A stretch of DNA of 30,999 nt, taken from assembly GCA_964397085.1 (NCBI GenBank), contig CAYNHH010000008.1, positions 1-30,999 of the forward strand, written 5' to 3'. Positions within the stretch are counted from its first letter, which is position 1; the number at the start of each line of letters is the position of its first letter. Source of the stretch: CAILAD01 sp964397085 (GTDB lineage: Bacteria > Patescibacteriota > Saccharimonadia > CAILAD01 > BJGX01). A program made the translations under genes and the position numbers. The notes beneath the pieces are model-generated. The model was not told the origin of the DNA, ran no database searches, and saw only the letters and a list, made by a program, of their open reading frames with translations. Below are positions 30,541 through 30,999 of this stretch, piece by piece.

Positions 30541-30542
30541 AT
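30461..30542. repeat. Signal-peptide-coding repeat, copy in CSLREA 4
   Basis: Partner of 28534-28615; 77 of 82 bases agree by hand count. Confidence 0.85.
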
Positions 30543-30548
30543 AGACTA

Positions 30549-30577
30549 AGTATATATTCTTATGCTCTTAATCTCAA
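30549..30577 (-). promoter_or_regulatory. Promoter of CSLREA protein 4
   Basis: TTGAGA (30572-30577), 17 bp, TATACT (30549-30554) on the minus strand; the -10 ends 8 nt before the ATG. The -35 starts 3 nt after the sortase stop codon. Confidence 0.65.
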
Positions 30578-30593
30578 GCCCTATTTGGGCTTG
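30575..30593 (-). other. Hairpin at the sortase stop codon, overlapping the next -35
   Basis: CAAGCCC, loop AAATA, GGGCTTG on the minus strand: a 7-bp stem containing the sortase stop and sharing 3 bp with the TTGAGA of the next promoter. No T-run follows, so it is not a standard terminator. Confidence 0.5.
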
Positions 30594-30999
30594 GCTACCA
30601 ATACGATTCTACCGTCAGCGCTTCCTGCGGGCGTACAAGTATAGACTGTCAGAGTAGGGTCTTTCGTCTTGTTCTCTATCTCTATAGCATTGGGTTTGAC
30701 CGTTTTCTTTTCTATAACAGTGTAGTAGTAAAGCTTCTTATTCCAATAGGCTACAATCTCGTCACCCACCTTTACGTCACTGAGGTTGTAAAAAACCGAC
30801 TTTTCTTTGACTTGCTGTGGAGTGTAGCCCCATACAAAGCTGTGCCCTGAGACTACAAAATTACCACCTATCTCTGGATTACCATTCTTGGGTACTCTAT
30901 GCAATAAGCCCTTATCGAGTACCTCGTCTCCTCCTTCTAGAATGGGTGCATATACTCCGGCGGTTGAGATAAGTAGTGTGTTTTGATCGGTCTTCTTGA
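30581..30999 (-). CDS. Sortase (5' end beyond right edge)
   Basis: A transpeptidase that anchors LPXTG-type proteins to the cell wall. The reading frame stays open to the window edge, giving 138 C-terminal residues; a TTG at 30904 is internal, not a start. Sortase landmarks are complete: LLISTAGVYAPILEG, the catalytic His in VVSGHSFVWG, the catalytic Cys in LTVYTCTPAGS and the catalytic Arg in DGRIVLVA. The missing N-terminus would hold the membrane anchor. The LAPTG protein at 26436-26735 on the same strand is the only candidate substrate in the window. The class (D- or E-like) cannot be settled without the rest. Confidence 0.92.
   Translation of the reverse strand, partial: KKTDQNTLLISTAGVYAPILEGGDEVLDKGLLHRVPKNGNPEIGGNFVVSGHSFVWGYTPQQVKEKSVFYNLSDVKVGDEIVAYWNKKLYYYTVIEKKTVKPNAIEIENKTKDPTLTVYTCTPAGSADGRIVLVAKPK

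Noticed and set aside
30902..30904. TTG as start of a short 107-aa sortase
   Set aside because: The frame continues upstream through typical sortase sequence to the window edge, so this is an internal Leu codon.

Overview
The window reads as a compact chromosome segment of a Patescibacteria/CPR bacterium, most likely a Saccharibacteria (TM7)-like organism. This is an inference from the gene set: glycolysis genes packed together, an archaeal/eukaryotic-type prolyl-tRNA synthetase, an orphan 7TM-GAF histidine kinase, a sortase with an LPXTG-type substrate (Gram-positive-like envelope), and large CSLREA/parallel beta-helix secreted proteins. TAA, TAG and TGA all end genes, so there is no sign of TGA recoding. 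No mobile element, rRNA or CRISPR array was seen. All family names rest on recognisable motifs, not on searches.

Layout. 1-7060: lower-glycolysis block with triosephosphate isomerase (cut by the left edge), pyruvate kinase, an unknown acidic SH3b-like protein, a two-gene operon of glycerate 2-kinase and a D-lactate dehydrogenase-like enzyme, tRNA-Glu(TTC), and phosphoglycerate kinase. 7071-9847: orphan histidine kinase overlapping an unknown upstream gene. 9900-11760: a complete, more GC-rich transcription unit (promoter, membrane protein, methyltransferase, GNAT acetyltransferase with a zinc ribbon, terminator). 11796-15829: alpha/beta hydrolase, ABC-F ATPase and a GT2 glycosyltransferase, the last two divergent from a palindromic promoter. 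15845-18421: small-gene zone with two paralogous Cys/His microproteins, an orphan FtsX/MacB-type permease, an RNHCP zinc protein, a 55-aa protein and a possible leader peptide with terminator. 18453-22509: proS, hisS and an M16 zinc peptidase. 22572-30999: four tandem paralogous CSLREA/beta-helix secreted proteins with a 99-aa LAPTG sortase substrate embedded between them, preceded by a sortase cut by the right edge.

Two expression styles coexist. Most AT-rich genes have a -10 hexamer only 6-9 nt before the start codon and no Shine-Dalgarno sequence, as expected for leaderless mRNAs (tpiA, pyk, glycerate kinase, pgk, hydrolase, RNHCP, hisS and three CSLREA genes). The GC-richer genes have -35/-10 promoters (several with near-consensus TTGACA), real leaders and strong AGGAG-type ribosome binding sites.

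The strongest candidates for something undescribed are the sortase / mini-LAPTG / CSLREA surface cluster with its shared C-terminal domain and GDGPPY tail, the CH...CP/ITDD microprotein pair, and the tRNA-Glu gene whose acceptor stem is extended by a 15-bp flanking inverted repeat.
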